Source of the DNA: Mycolicibacterium sp. lyk4-40-TYG-92
GTDB lineage: Bacteria > Actinomycetota > Actinomycetes > Mycobacteriales > Mycobacteriaceae
Assembly (NCBI RefSeq): GCF_030209435.1
Contig: NZ_JARVRX010000002.1
Span: 62,001-126,000, forward strand
Reading direction: 5' to 3'
Length of the DNA stretch: 64,000 nt
In this document: piece by piece, positions 6,865 to 16,470 of the stretch
How positions within the stretch are numbered: position 1 is the first letter of the stretch
Layout of the letters: each line of letters opens with the position of its first letter
Program-made: the position numbers and the translations under genes
The notes under the pieces: generated by a model
The model's input: the letters and a program-made list of their open reading frames with translations, nothing else
Databases searched by the model: none
Told to the model about the DNA's origin: nothing

Positions 6865-9800
6865 ATGCTGAACAGACGGCAGGGGGATTCTTATGCCGAT
6901 CGACCCGGTCGAAACGCGCCGCAGTCCTGGTCGCAATATCTCGAGTGGAACCAGGCCGTAGCCGATGTCGTCTATCCCGTAAGCGAAGACTTCGCGCCGG
7001 CGTATATGGACCTCGAAACCGACGTACTCGCACGAATCGCGCAGTGCACCGGCAGGACCGGAGGAGACGCGCGCCAAGGGCTTGCCGAGGCAGTCAAGTC
7101 CATCGCCTTAAGCCGGCCGACTGGCCGAGTTCAGCTGACGGCCCTGGTCAACGAAACTCGCGCGTGGTCACGGAAGAAGGTCCGGAGGAATCCGCCGCCT
7201 TGTCTAGCGTTCTTGGCGCTCACGGTGCTAGCGGCGGAAGACATGGGGAAGGACGGGGACCTAGCTCCACACGCCTACTATCCGCGCCTTGCCCGCTTGC
7301 TCGGACTCCCCGACAGCGATAGTTCCTTACGCCAGCAGTACCAGCACCATGCAGAGTACTTGTGGCAGGCGCTTAACGGCTGGCTCGGAAACCAAGATGG
7401 CGAGCGCGGTATGCCGACTGCGTACGCACTGAGCCGTCGGTACGTCGGACTTCCGATGTCTCAGGCGTTGGTGCGCGAGGGTGACCGCCAGAAGTTCCCC
7501 TTGATGTTCGCGCAATATGGGCTGGGCCCGGGCATGCACGTCGCGCCCGAAGACCTTGTACGCTATCTCGACGACTGGTTTACTACGCAATTCTCGTCGG
7601 CTCCGGCAAACCTGCGCAATCTGTGGAAGCGGCCGGCGGTGCGGGAGCGAATTGCGTCGATCGCGGCCGTCGAATTGGAAAACTGGGACGGTGCCATCGC
7701 GGGTGCCGACGCGGCCAATACCGCCGCCCTGCAGTCCCGCGCAACGGTCGTGGTGAACATTCGTTCCGGGTTCCGGGGATCGACAATGGACATCTCGTTG
7801 GGCGTAAGGCCGCTCGGCGAAATGCGCGGCCAGATGGAAATCCGCACCACTGATGAAACCTGGCTACCCATCACTCTCACGCCCGGGACAGCGGGCCTGT
7901 GGCGGACGTCTTACACCGAAGCTATCGACCGTCGTTCGATGCTCGAAGGTCTAATCCGCATTCGCCACCCTCATGGCGAAGGGGGTTCAGAGTACAAACA
8001 CATGCCGCGTCAAGTCATTCCGCTGCTTTACGACGAGTTGCAGTCCGCCTACGTCGAGATGGAGCGACTCCAACTGGGTGCTGACGCCATGCTGCTAGTT
8101 CGTGCAATCGCGCCGACCAAGGTAAAGACAAGCGCGGTCGAGAGAGTGCACAAAGCGCTGACAGAAGCTGCCCGGCCCGGTTTCGAGATGGTGGAGAATG
8201 CAGTCGGCCTGCCGGAAGGCTGGGTGCTGTTCAAGAACGTCCAATTATTCAGTGCGCCGGCCGACCAAAGCCTCAATGAGCTTGTCCCGCTTGCTCAGAA
8301 TAAGCTCACGATCGCCGGCGGATTGCGGATTCCAGCACGCATCCGGAAGTGGTCAACGCTTTGTCCGCCTGAGGTTCGCGCGACTGTGCAATCGGAAACC
8401 CTTCTGCGCGTGACACTTTCGTACACCGACTCGGATGAGCTGATCGGGCAATGGATTTCTCGCGACAGCGTGCTGGTTGCTCCGCTAAACGACCTCAACC
8501 TTGACGACGGGGACTACACCGTGTCGTTGTTTATCGGCGACAAGCCAAATGTAGACCCGGTTCAGCAGGCAACGATAAGGCTTCGATCCAGCCGCAATGT
8601 CGACGCGCTCTGGCACAACGCGCCCCGACTGGTCTATTCGTTGGATAAACCGCGAGGTGCAATCTCCGCAACGGAGCACTCCGAAATGCGGGACTATTCC
8701 TTCGTCGACGGGCTTTCGGCCATGGGCGATGCCGCCCAAGTTGAGCCGACTATCCACGCTAATGGCAATGTGACTTGGGGTGAGGAATCACGTCAAGCCA
8801 GACCGGTTACCATTCAGATCGGCTCACCGGATCCGAACTCCTGCATCGTCACCGGGGCGCATCGTATCGTTCTGCCGCCGGCGCTGGGAGGCAAGGCACC
8901 GAAGTTCATCAACGGAACGTGCTCATCATGTGGTCTGGTAAAGCGCTATCCAGGCTGGCTGCCGCGCTTCGGTAAAGGGTTATCGAATGTCAAGGCCGCG
9001 GCGGTCACCGTCGATATGAGGGAGCTTCCTAAGGTTACCGACGCTGGACCGAACTGGGACGCCGCGCTCGATGTCCTCATGCATCTGGGCGGCGGTTCCA
9101 TTACCTCGCTGCAATCGGTGGCGATGCAGCTGGAGGGCTCAGCGCTGTTCGTCGACAACTTTATCCGCGGGCTTCAAGCTCTCGGCCATATTGCCATCGA
9201 ACGTGATCATCTTTGGCGACCGACCCGATGGGAGATCTCACCTTCATGTCTCGCCGAAGGTGCCGACGGAACATGGCGTTTCACTGGATTCTGGCCGCCG
9301 CCGCTCGTCCAACAAGCTGCGGTTCAATCGGCCCGCTACGGAGGGCGATTCACCCAACGGCGGGCAGATGGGGCACCATCGACCTACTCGATCGCTGACC
9401 TCAGTCTTGAGGACATCGAGAAGGTAACCGACCTCGATGGCGATGGCGAGATCGATGAGTTCGAAGCCAGTATCAACGTAGTCTACGACGCGGGCGCTCA
9501 GTTGCTCGGAATTCTGCCCAGACTTTCCGAGGTTGCCGCATCCCTGAAACGCGCGAGCATGCCGGGGTTTGACTCGGCAGAGCGCTTCGACGTGCGGTCA
9601 GCCAATTGGGTCGTGACGGGGGATGCTCACGCCCCTGGCGCCTACCGCCTGCGCCGCGGATTCGAAACCCTCTACGCGTTCCGTATGGACAGCGATGTGG
9701 ACTCCGGAACCGCAGCCCTCGCTCCGGTTCAGGTGGTCAAACACTTGGCCGCCAACATCTTTGGTCAGAGCCTGCTGACTTATCTGGCCTCTAGCGAGAC

Positions 9801-9981
9801 TGCCCTCGTACCGTTGGGTTGCGACCTTCCCGGCCTTTACGCTCGCGCGATCGTAGCCATGTCCGGCCAGCTTCCGGAGCGAAAAGGCTTAAGGCTCAAC
9901 GGAAAATTACGATCTTGCCTCGCCTACCGATTAGTCGACCGCGATGCCGCCGACTTGCTAGCTACGCTGCTCGCCACTTAG
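6865..9981 (+). CDS. Large protein of unknown fold, partner of the DUF1998 helicase
   Basis: A 1038-aa cytoplasmic protein with no signal peptide, membrane span or recognised enzymatic domain. Around residue 690 a lone CSSCG knuckle suggests half of a zinc site. Residues 856-867 read DLDGDGEIDEFE, a textbook EF-hand calcium loop. The C-terminal third ends in a helical, arginine-rich region. The ATG at 6865 is chosen because GGGGGAG lies just before it; longer TTG and GTG starts are less likely. The helicase begins 7 bp after its stop with its ribosome site overlapping that stop, so the two must act together. The order (large unknown protein, then giant DUF1998 helicase) recalls DruH-DruE of Druantia type III, but homology is not established. 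Confidence 0.8.
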   Translation: MLNRRQGDSYADRPGRNAPQSWSQYLEWNQAVADVVYPVSEDFAPAYMDLETDVLARIAQCTGRTGGDARQGLAEAVKSIALSRPTGRVQLTALVNETRAWSRKKVRRNPPPCLAFLALTVLAAEDMGKDGDLAPHAYYPRLARLLGLPDSDSSLRQQYQHHAEYLWQALNGWLGNQDGERGMPTAYALSRRYVGLPMSQALVREGDRQKFPLMFAQYGLGPGMHVAPEDLVRYLDDWFTTQFSSAPANLRNLWKRPAVRERIASIAAVELENWDGAIAGADAANTAALQSRATVVVNIRSGFRGSTMDISLGVRPLGEMRGQMEIRTTDETWLPITLTPGTAGLWRTSYTEAIDRRSMLEGLIRIRHPHGEGGSEYKHMPRQVIPLLYDELQSAYVEMERLQLGADAMLLVRAIAPTKVKTSAVERVHKALTEAARPGFEMVENAVGLPEGWVLFKNVQLFSAPADQSLNELVPLAQNKLTIAGGLRIPARIRKWSTLCPPEVRATVQSETLLRVTLSYTDSDELIGQWISRDSVLVAPLNDLNLDDGDYTVSLFIGDKPNVDPVQQATIRLRSSRNVDALWHNAPRLVYSLDKPRGAISATEHSEMRDYSFVDGLSAMGDAAQVEPTIHANGNVTWGEESRQARPVTIQIGSPDPNSCIVTGAHRIVLPPALGGKAPKFINGTCSSCGLVKRYPGWLPRFGKGLSNVKAAAVTVDMRELPKVTDAGPNWDAALDVLMHLGGGSITSLQSVAMQLEGSALFVDNFIRGLQALGHIAIERDHLWRPTRWEISPSCLAEGADGTWRFTGFWPPPLVQQAAVQSARYGGRFTQRRADGAPSTYSIADLSLEDIEKVTDLDGDGEIDEFEASINVVYDAGAQLLGILPRLSEVAASLKRASMPGFDSAERFDVRSANWVVTGDAHAPGAYRLRRGFETLYAFRMDSDVDSGTAALAPVQVVKHLAANIFGQSLLTYLASSETALVPLGCDLPGLYARAIVAMSGQLPERKGLRLNGKLRSCLAYRLVDRDAADLLATLLAT

Positions 9982-9988
9982 GAGACTC

Positions 9989-12900
9989 ATGGACAGCCCC
10001 ATCACACCCATCTCGCTCGCCGATGGTTTGCGCGACGCCTTTCTGCGGTACTACGACACTGCTTTCTGGTTGAACGACGAGTCAATGATGACCGAGCGGC
10101 GTGCGCTGCTGGAGCAGCCGGGCGCAGTCATCGGACAGATCATGCTTGAGCCAGTCATCCCCTACACGAACACTGACCGACTGATCGACGTCGCCGCAAA
10201 GGTGGGGATCCCGGAACGGGTTGCCCGCAACGTCGCGTCAGCCGTATTCCCGAACGTCGTGCCCGGCGAGCTGCGACTGCGTGAACATCAGGCGGAGGCC
10301 ATTGCGCACCATTTCCAGAGCGGTGACTCCGACGGGCGCAACGTCGTCGTCACCTCAGGCACCGGATCGGGTAAGACCGAGTCGTTTCTGCTACCGCTGC
10401 TCCTACGTCTGGCCGAAGAGGCCCAGAACTGGCCGGTACAGCGGGAGGCGCATTGGTGGTGGGAGTCTGAAACCGCACGCTGGGATCCAATGCGCCATCC
10501 CGAAGACCGGCCGGCCGCGATCCGCGGCCTCATCCTGTATCCGACCAACGCCCTCGTCGAAGATCAGATGACCCGACTTCGGCGGGCGGTGCGCGGTCTG
10601 CGCGCGACTATGGCCGGCAGGCCGGTCTGGTTCGGGCGCTATACCGGGAACACCATTGGCTCCAATAGTCGGCCGACGGCATCCGCGGCGCGAGATATTG
10701 CCGCCGAATTGCGTTCTTATGAAAGGGAATTTGCTGAGCTAAAGAAATCGCGTGATGCAGGACGCGATATCGACTTGAGCCAGTTTCCTGACCCGCGATC
10801 TGGTGAGATGATGACGCGTTGGGACATGGTGGAAAACCCACCTGACATCATGGTCACTAACTATTCGATGCTCAACACGATGATGCTGCGTCGTTTTGAG
10901 CAGTCAATCTTCGAGCAGACTGCAAATTGGCTCAAGAGCGACCCGGCCCATGTTTTCACCCTCGTGGTTGATGAATTGCACGTCTACCGCGGGACGCAAG
11001 GCAGCGAAGTCGCCATGATCATCCGTGCCCTGCTACGTCGACTGGGCATTTCACCCGCAAGCCCGCAACTGCGAGTGATCGCCACTTCGGCATCACTGGA
11101 GGAATCTAAGCCTGGACTGCAATATCTAGAGCAGTTTTTTGGTGTCTCCCCCAGTACGTTCACCATCCAGCCTGGCCGACAGATCGAGCTGGAAAGGCAG
11201 ACCGGACGCAGTGACGATGCCGGGAAAATCTCACACCGGCTCGCGATGGCGTGCACGGACCTAGAAGCGAATAGGATTCGCGCCACCTCCATCGAGGACG
11301 TCGCTGCTCGGCTCTTCCCTGATTCCGCCGATGGGTCTACCGAGGTCGCGAAAATGCTTCAGACGCTCGCGGATTCGGATCCGCTGGCGACGTCGATCCC
11401 GCTCGTACCGTTCCGCGGACATTTGTTCGTGCGCACCCCGCACGGTTTGTGGGCCTGTTCGAATCCTGACTGCACCGGACTGGCCGACCCCTCCGAGAGT
11501 CGCCAGATCGGTCGTCTCTACAACACGCCGCTTGGCGCGTGCGCGTCGTGCGGATCGCGTGTCCTGGAGTTGCTGTACTGCTATGAGTGCGGCGACCCTA
11601 GTCTCGGCGGATTCATCGCCGGTGGAGAAGGCGACGAGCTCCTCCTCTCTCCCGGGCCAGTCACCGAGGCGCAAAGCGGAAAGCGACTCGTCAGGCGTTC
11701 GGCGGCCGAGTTCTTTTGGTACCGACCAGGTATCCCCAACGACCTTCCCGGCCAGTGGAGCAGAGAAGGCATCAATATGGCCTTTGCCCCAACTAAGTTG
11801 GACTCGGCTCTTGGGATAGCCGATCCTGCCAACCCATCTCATGCCACGGGCGTGAGCCTACGGATCGCCGGGCAAGCACCCGAAGATCGGATCGCCGCAC
11901 TGCCCGACCGATGCCCGGCTTGCGGCATTGTCTCTCGTCGGACAAGCAACTTTCGGGGCGGCGAGGTGTTCTCGCCGATCCGCGGACACGGCGCCGCTAT
12001 CACCGCCGCGACCCAGCTTTACCTATCGCAACTTATTCGGTCGCTGGCCGCCGGGAAGTCTGGAAGAGTTGCGATTGCGGACGCCAAGACGATCATCTTC
12101 ACCGACAGTCGCGACGAGGCAGCCCGAACCGCCGCAGGTGTCGCGCAAAACCATCATCGCGACCTGGTGCGTCAACTGGTCCGCCAGGAGATCAACGCTG
12201 ATCCAGATGGGCTCGCGGCGTTGGACGCCATTATGACCAACGCGCCATCGACCGCACAACAAAAGGGACTGGGACTGGCGGTCGTCGCCCGCATGAAGCA
12301 GATGAATGGCATCCCGTTGGATCGCGCCGACGAGCAGGCATTGGCCGATGCTGTCGAGACACTCAATCAGCGGTCAGTCATCTCGTTCAACGACCTATGC
12401 CGCAAAGTCACCGATGTATGCGTGTCGCTAGGCGCAAACCCCGGAGGGTCCAACCCTTACAACCAGATGTTGGAGGATAGCTTGCGCGGCACCACCCCGT
12501 GGTACCGCGCATTCGATCCGCCCACACCGGGACTCTGGGATGGGCCGCCAATCACTCAGGGCCAGGAGAAATTGCGGTCGGCGCTGCGTACGTCGGTCAT
12601 CGGTGCGACGTTCGATCGCGCCCAACGCGACCTGGAAAATGTCGGAATTGCGTATGCGCAGGTCGACGGTTGGAAGCCCGCCGATGGTCCTCTCGATGAG
12701 TCCCAGCAGGCCCAACTGCTGGCGAGTGTGCTCCGCATTCTAGGACTGGCGGGCCGGACGGAAAACAGTGACAGGGGCGGCGTCCATGCCGAAGCGACAG
12801 CGCCGTCCGCGGTTCGGAAATTCGTCGAAGCCGTTGCCGTCAAGCTGGGAATCAGCGGGGCTCTTCTTCAGCGCCAACTGGAGGAACTGGTCGCGGAACC

Positions 12901-15241
12901 CGCAGTCGGCCGCGCGATCTCTGGATGGCTTTTGAAGACGTCCGCGGTCGATTCCAGCTTGGTCTTGCAGCGTGGAGCCGGGAAGATGTGGCGTTGTAAC
13001 CGTTGCCATTTCGGTCATCTTCAACCGAGCCTCGGGGTCTGCGCTAACCGCAAGTGTGTGGGCCTCGAGCTTACCGAAGTCGTCATCGACAAGGCGTCCG
13101 AGATTGACTACTACGCATGGTTGGCGCATGAACACCCACGGCGTCTAGCGATCGCAGAGCTGACTGGCCAAACCAGACCCCTTGGTGTTCAACGAGATCG
13201 GCAACGGTGGTTCAAAGGGGCATTCACCGAGAAGGAGAATGATCTGACCGACGAGCTTGACGTACTGTCTGTCACGACAACGATGGAGGTCGGCGTCGAC
13301 ATCGGATCGTTGCGGTCGACAATGATGGCGAATATGCCACCGCAACGGTTTAACTACCAACAGCGCGTCGGCCGCGCAGGTCGGTCCGGCCAAGCATTGA
13401 GCTTCGCGCTCACTATTTGCCGGGACGGTAGCCACGATGAGTACTACTACAACCGCCCCGACAGGATCACCGGTGACATACCGCCTCAACCGTTCCTAGA
13501 CCTAACGCGCAAACGGATCGTCCAGCGCGTCGCCGCTAGTGAGAGCCTCTTCGAGGCGTTCTCCACTCTGTCCCCCTGCCCAGAGTGGACCCCGGACAGC
13601 AATCATGGCACCTTCGGGCAGCTTGCGGATTGGGCGAACTTCCGGCCCGCGGTTGCTGCCTGGCTGGCGTCCTCGGAAACGGTCGACCAGATCGTCGACA
13701 GGCTCACTTCACATACCCCACTCAATGCTCCCGCTGTAGACGAGATCCGGGTTTGGTTGCGGCAGAATCTAGTCGGCGAAATCGACAAGATCGTTGCGCT
13801 CGAAGCCGCGTCGGCCGAGACCGAGTTAAGCAAGGCTTTGGCCCGAAACGGTACGCTACCCATGTTCGGCTTCCCGACCCGCGTGCGAAGCCTCTGGAGC
13901 GACCGGGTAACTAGCAGGAAAGCGTTGAGCGACAACGTCGTTAGCGACCGTGCGCTATCGATGGCGATCAGCTCATTCGCCCCTGGTGCGCAGGTCGTCA
14001 AGGACGGGCTGATCCACACGGTCGCAGGGTTTGCGGCCTACCGCCCAAAAGGACGGTTCGTCGAGTCGGTAGATCCGCTCGGTACCCCATATTCGGTGGG
14101 AAAGTGCCCGCGCTGTGGGCGCACCGAGTTGGAGATAGCCACAATCTGCAAGACGTGCCACGAAACGCCACGCCAGCTCACTGTCTATGAACCACGCGGG
14201 TTCCGAACAAATTACAGGCCCAGGCCCTACGACGACGACTTCGAAATCCGCAGCGGTGCCGGCAGTCCTGAATTAAGTGTGCCCGCCGTTGCCACTTCGC
14301 ATGCTGTACTCGACTGCGTCGACCTCGATCTTTATGAACAGAGTCGACTCGTGTCGGTTAACGACAACATGTCCCAGGGTTTTCGGTTGATACCGCAAGG
14401 TGACGGCACGGTGCTGGCCGAAACGGCGACCGGCCAACCGACACCTCTGCCAACGATCGGCGAGATTCGTGTCACGGACGCGCTGCTCGTCACTCTCAGC
14501 CGCCTCGACGTCAAAACCGGCGCAGTTTCCTTGTATGACCAACCGTCCGGACGGGCAGCGTACGTATCGTTCGCCGAGGTCCTGCGCCGTGGTGCGCAGG
14601 TGTACCTGGACCTGGAACCCTCCGAATTGGTCGCTGGTCTAACGCCGCTGCGTTTGCCGATGTTTGGTGCTCAAGGGCCAGACACCAAGGCCCAGGTGGC
14701 CGCGGCGGTGTTCCTCGCCGATGAGGCCGCGAACGGTGCGGGGTACGCCGTTGAACTCGGCAGAGGCGATCTGTTTGAGCAGATGCTCAAGACGACTTTA
14801 GCCGACCTGGGCAACATGTGGGACAGCCCGGAGCACCGAGAACGCTGCGACACGTCGTGCCCGGATTGCCTTCGCTCCTACGACAATCGGCGCCGACACG
14901 CGCTGCTTGATTGGAGGTTAGCGCTCGACATGATGGAACTGGCCAACGGCGTGCCAGTGACTTTGAGCCGCTCGCTGACTCGTGAAGCGCCGTGGATTAG
15001 GACCGCCGCAGCCGCCATGGGGTCGACCGCCGACAGCATCGACGATGTGCCCATCATTACCCGCGGGGACAAGTGCGTGATGCTAATTCACCCGCTCTGG
15101 CGCCTTGACCCTGCGTACTTCGTCGACGAACAGGCTCAGGCGTTCGATGAAGCCCAGGATCTTTTCCGTCATGTTTGTGTGCAGGATATTCGTACATTCC
15201 GGATGAATCCGCTGTCAGCGTGGGGCCAGCTGCATGTTTGA
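9989..15241 (+). CDS. YprA/DruE-like superfamily 2 helicase with DUF1998 (MZB) domain
   Basis: A 1750-aa helicase. Seen in order: Walker A TSGTGSGKTES (Lys129), motif Ia LYPTNAL, motif II VVDELH (Asp328), motif III ATSAS, and a cysteine-rich insertion near residues 490-531 (pairs C-x4-C and C-x2-C). Then come motifs V/VI VGVDIG and QQRVGRAGR (about 1124-1132), a further CPRCG/CKTC zinc pair, and the C-terminal DUF1998/MZB signature C1620-x3-C-x2-C followed by LDWRLAL. YprA-family helicases are the central motors of Druantia, DISARM, Dpd and related systems. AGGAG precedes the ATG. Its stop overlaps the nuclease start by 8 bp. It probably tracks along and remodels invading DNA for the nearby nuclease. 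Length is closest to DruE-type proteins. Confidence 0.9.
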   Translation: MDSPITPISLADGLRDAFLRYYDTAFWLNDESMMTERRALLEQPGAVIGQIMLEPVIPYTNTDRLIDVAAKVGIPERVARNVASAVFPNVVPGELRLREHQAEAIAHHFQSGDSDGRNVVVTSGTGSGKTESFLLPLLLRLAEEAQNWPVQREAHWWWESETARWDPMRHPEDRPAAIRGLILYPTNALVEDQMTRLRRAVRGLRATMAGRPVWFGRYTGNTIGSNSRPTASAARDIAAELRSYEREFAELKKSRDAGRDIDLSQFPDPRSGEMMTRWDMVENPPDIMVTNYSMLNTMMLRRFEQSIFEQTANWLKSDPAHVFTLVVDELHVYRGTQGSEVAMIIRALLRRLGISPASPQLRVIATSASLEESKPGLQYLEQFFGVSPSTFTIQPGRQIELERQTGRSDDAGKISHRLAMACTDLEANRIRATSIEDVAARLFPDSADGSTEVAKMLQTLADSDPLATSIPLVPFRGHLFVRTPHGLWACSNPDCTGLADPSESRQIGRLYNTPLGACASCGSRVLELLYCYECGDPSLGGFIAGGEGDELLLSPGPVTEAQSGKRLVRRSAAEFFWYRPGIPNDLPGQWSREGINMAFAPTKLDSALGIADPANPSHATGVSLRIAGQAPEDRIAALPDRCPACGIVSRRTSNFRGGEVFSPIRGHGAAITAATQLYLSQLIRSLAAGKSGRVAIADAKTIIFTDSRDEAARTAAGVAQNHHRDLVRQLVRQEINADPDGLAALDAIMTNAPSTAQQKGLGLAVVARMKQMNGIPLDRADEQALADAVETLNQRSVISFNDLCRKVTDVCVSLGANPGGSNPYNQMLEDSLRGTTPWYRAFDPPTPGLWDGPPITQGQEKLRSALRTSVIGATFDRAQRDLENVGIAYAQVDGWKPADGPLDESQQAQLLASVLRILGLAGRTENSDRGGVHAEATAPSAVRKFVEAVAVKLGISGALLQRQLEELVAEPAVGRAISGWLLKTSAVDSSLVLQRGAGKMWRCNRCHFGHLQPSLGVCANRKCVGLELTEVVIDKASEIDYYAWLAHEHPRRLAIAELTGQTRPLGVQRDRQRWFKGAFTEKENDLTDELDVLSVTTTMEVGVDIGSLRSTMMANMPPQRFNYQQRVGRAGRSGQALSFALTICRDGSHDEYYYNRPDRITGDIPPQPFLDLTRKRIVQRVAASESLFEAFSTLSPCPEWTPDSNHGTFGQLADWANFRPAVAAWLASSETVDQIVDRLTSHTPLNAPAVDEIRVWLRQNLVGEIDKIVALEAASAETELSKALARNGTLPMFGFPTRVRSLWSDRVTSRKALSDNVVSDRALSMAISSFAPGAQVVKDGLIHTVAGFAAYRPKGRFVESVDPLGTPYSVGKCPRCGRTELEIATICKTCHETPRQLTVYEPRGFRTNYRPRPYDDDFEIRSGAGSPELSVPAVATSHAVLDCVDLDLYEQSRLVSVNDNMSQGFRLIPQGDGTVLAETATGQPTPLPTIGEIRVTDALLVTLSRLDVKTGAVSLYDQPSGRAAYVSFAEVLRRGAQVYLDLEPSELVAGLTPLRLPMFGAQGPDTKAQVAAAVFLADEAANGAGYAVELGRGDLFEQMLKTTLADLGNMWDSPEHRERCDTSCPDCLRSYDNRRRHALLDWRLALDMMELANGVPVTLSRSLTREAPWIRTAAAAMGSTADSIDDVPIITRGDKCVMLIHPLWRLDPAYFVDEQAQAFDEAQDLFRHVCVQDIRTFRMNPLSAWGQLHV

Positions 15242-16295
15242 GTCACCACATCCGCACCCAAACCGGATCGACCGCATCACCCCGACTGTGATGAACGCGC
15301 TACGTACGTGCTTCTGGCGAGTAGGGTTCGGGCGCGATACATCCGCATCCTCGTTGCGTCGGTCTAGCCCGAGGGCATCGCTTGGGACCGTGGTCCACTC
15401 CGTCAAGCGACAATTCGGCGACCCGCGAGGCTTCGAAGAGGTATGGGATGCGGAGGTGGCGATCCAACAGGCCAGACTCTGCGCAGAATGGGCACCGGCG
15501 ATCCCGCCGTCTCCCGACAATTGGCCCGGGTGGTCATTGACCAAGACGCGCATCGGTAAGGCTTGGCAGCGGTTTGGGCCATCGCCTGTGGTTCAGCAAA
15601 AGTCACGGGGAGGTGGCGGGCTGCTGCCCCCGCTTCCATGGCGCGAGCGTTTGCTCGAACATCCCACGTTGCCACTGCGCGGCGAACCCGACCTCGTTGA
15701 TCGAGTCGACGGGAAGCTCTGGGTAATCGATACAAAGACCGGTCTGCATCAAGAGGAGCCAACCGTAGAGCAACGTGATCAGTTGCTGTTCTACTGTGCG
15801 CTAGTCGACGCTACTTTAGGAGAGGCCCCGGTCACAGCCGCCATCGAAACATCCCGCGGTGAGAGACATTCTTTCCAAGTTGATCCCGACGAGGTTAATA
15901 ATATCGTGCAGCAGGCGCTGGACGTACTTGCGCGTTTCAACGCCGCGGCCGCGAGCGAGTTCTCAGAGAACTTGGCCTCGCCCTCCGCTCAGAACTGTGG
16001 ATGGTGCCCGTTCCGTCCCGCGTGCGGACCGTTCTTTCAGGCCTACGACGAAACTTGGGAAATTCCCCATGCTGTTCTCTTTACGGTCTCTTCAGCCAAC
16101 GGGAGCAAGCTAGGATTAGAGGTGGAAGGCGTTGTACAGCTTCCGCGTTGGCGGGCGAATCGGAGGGTCATCTCGCTTGGCCTTCCCTTTCCTTCGCCCC
16201 CTTCCGAGGGCGAGACGTGGGGCGCGACCGATTACGTCGGCCGTGGTGACTCGGCGGTCGCAGCTTGGAATACGACGACTTATAGATGGCCCTAG
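15234..16295 (+). CDS. Cas4/RecB-like PD-(D/E)XK nuclease with Fe-S cysteines
   Basis: A 353-aa protein with the RecB/Cas4 nuclease arrangement: His55 in LGTVVH, GEPD with Asp153, D166-T-K168, and a following QLLFY block (motif QxxxY). Four cysteines are placed as in the 4Fe-4S AddB/Cas4 class: Cys26 near the N-terminus and C255-x2-C258-x5-C264 after the core. The last 90 residues after the cluster are a separate, probably beta-rich tail of unknown role. The ATG lies inside the end of the helicase gene, so translation is coupled. Likely role: degrading or trimming DNA ends exposed by the helicase. Catalytic residues look intact. Confidence 0.88.
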   Translation: MFESPHPHPNRIDRITPTVMNALRTCFWRVGFGRDTSASSLRRSSPRASLGTVVHSVKRQFGDPRGFEEVWDAEVAIQQARLCAEWAPAIPPSPDNWPGWSLTKTRIGKAWQRFGPSPVVQQKSRGGGGLLPPLPWRERLLEHPTLPLRGEPDLVDRVDGKLWVIDTKTGLHQEEPTVEQRDQLLFYCALVDATLGEAPVTAAIETSRGERHSFQVDPDEVNNIVQQALDVLARFNAAAASEFSENLASPSAQNCGWCPFRPACGPFFQAYDETWEIPHAVLFTVSSANGSKLGLEVEGVVQLPRWRANRRVISLGLPFPSPPSEGETWGATDYVGRGDSAVAAWNTTTYRWP

Positions 16296-16470
16296 CCGCT
16301 TCGGCGTAAATATGACGTCGGTGCGCCATGCTTGTTGTTCTGTGCCTTCTCCACCAAGTGCTGCTGGGCCGAGCGTGTGCGCATGATCGTTATACACAGA
16401 TGTGGTACCTCTCTGCCCAAAGATCTGCACCCGGCTGCGGAATGTCGGTGGGGCGTAGTTCAATCACGGT

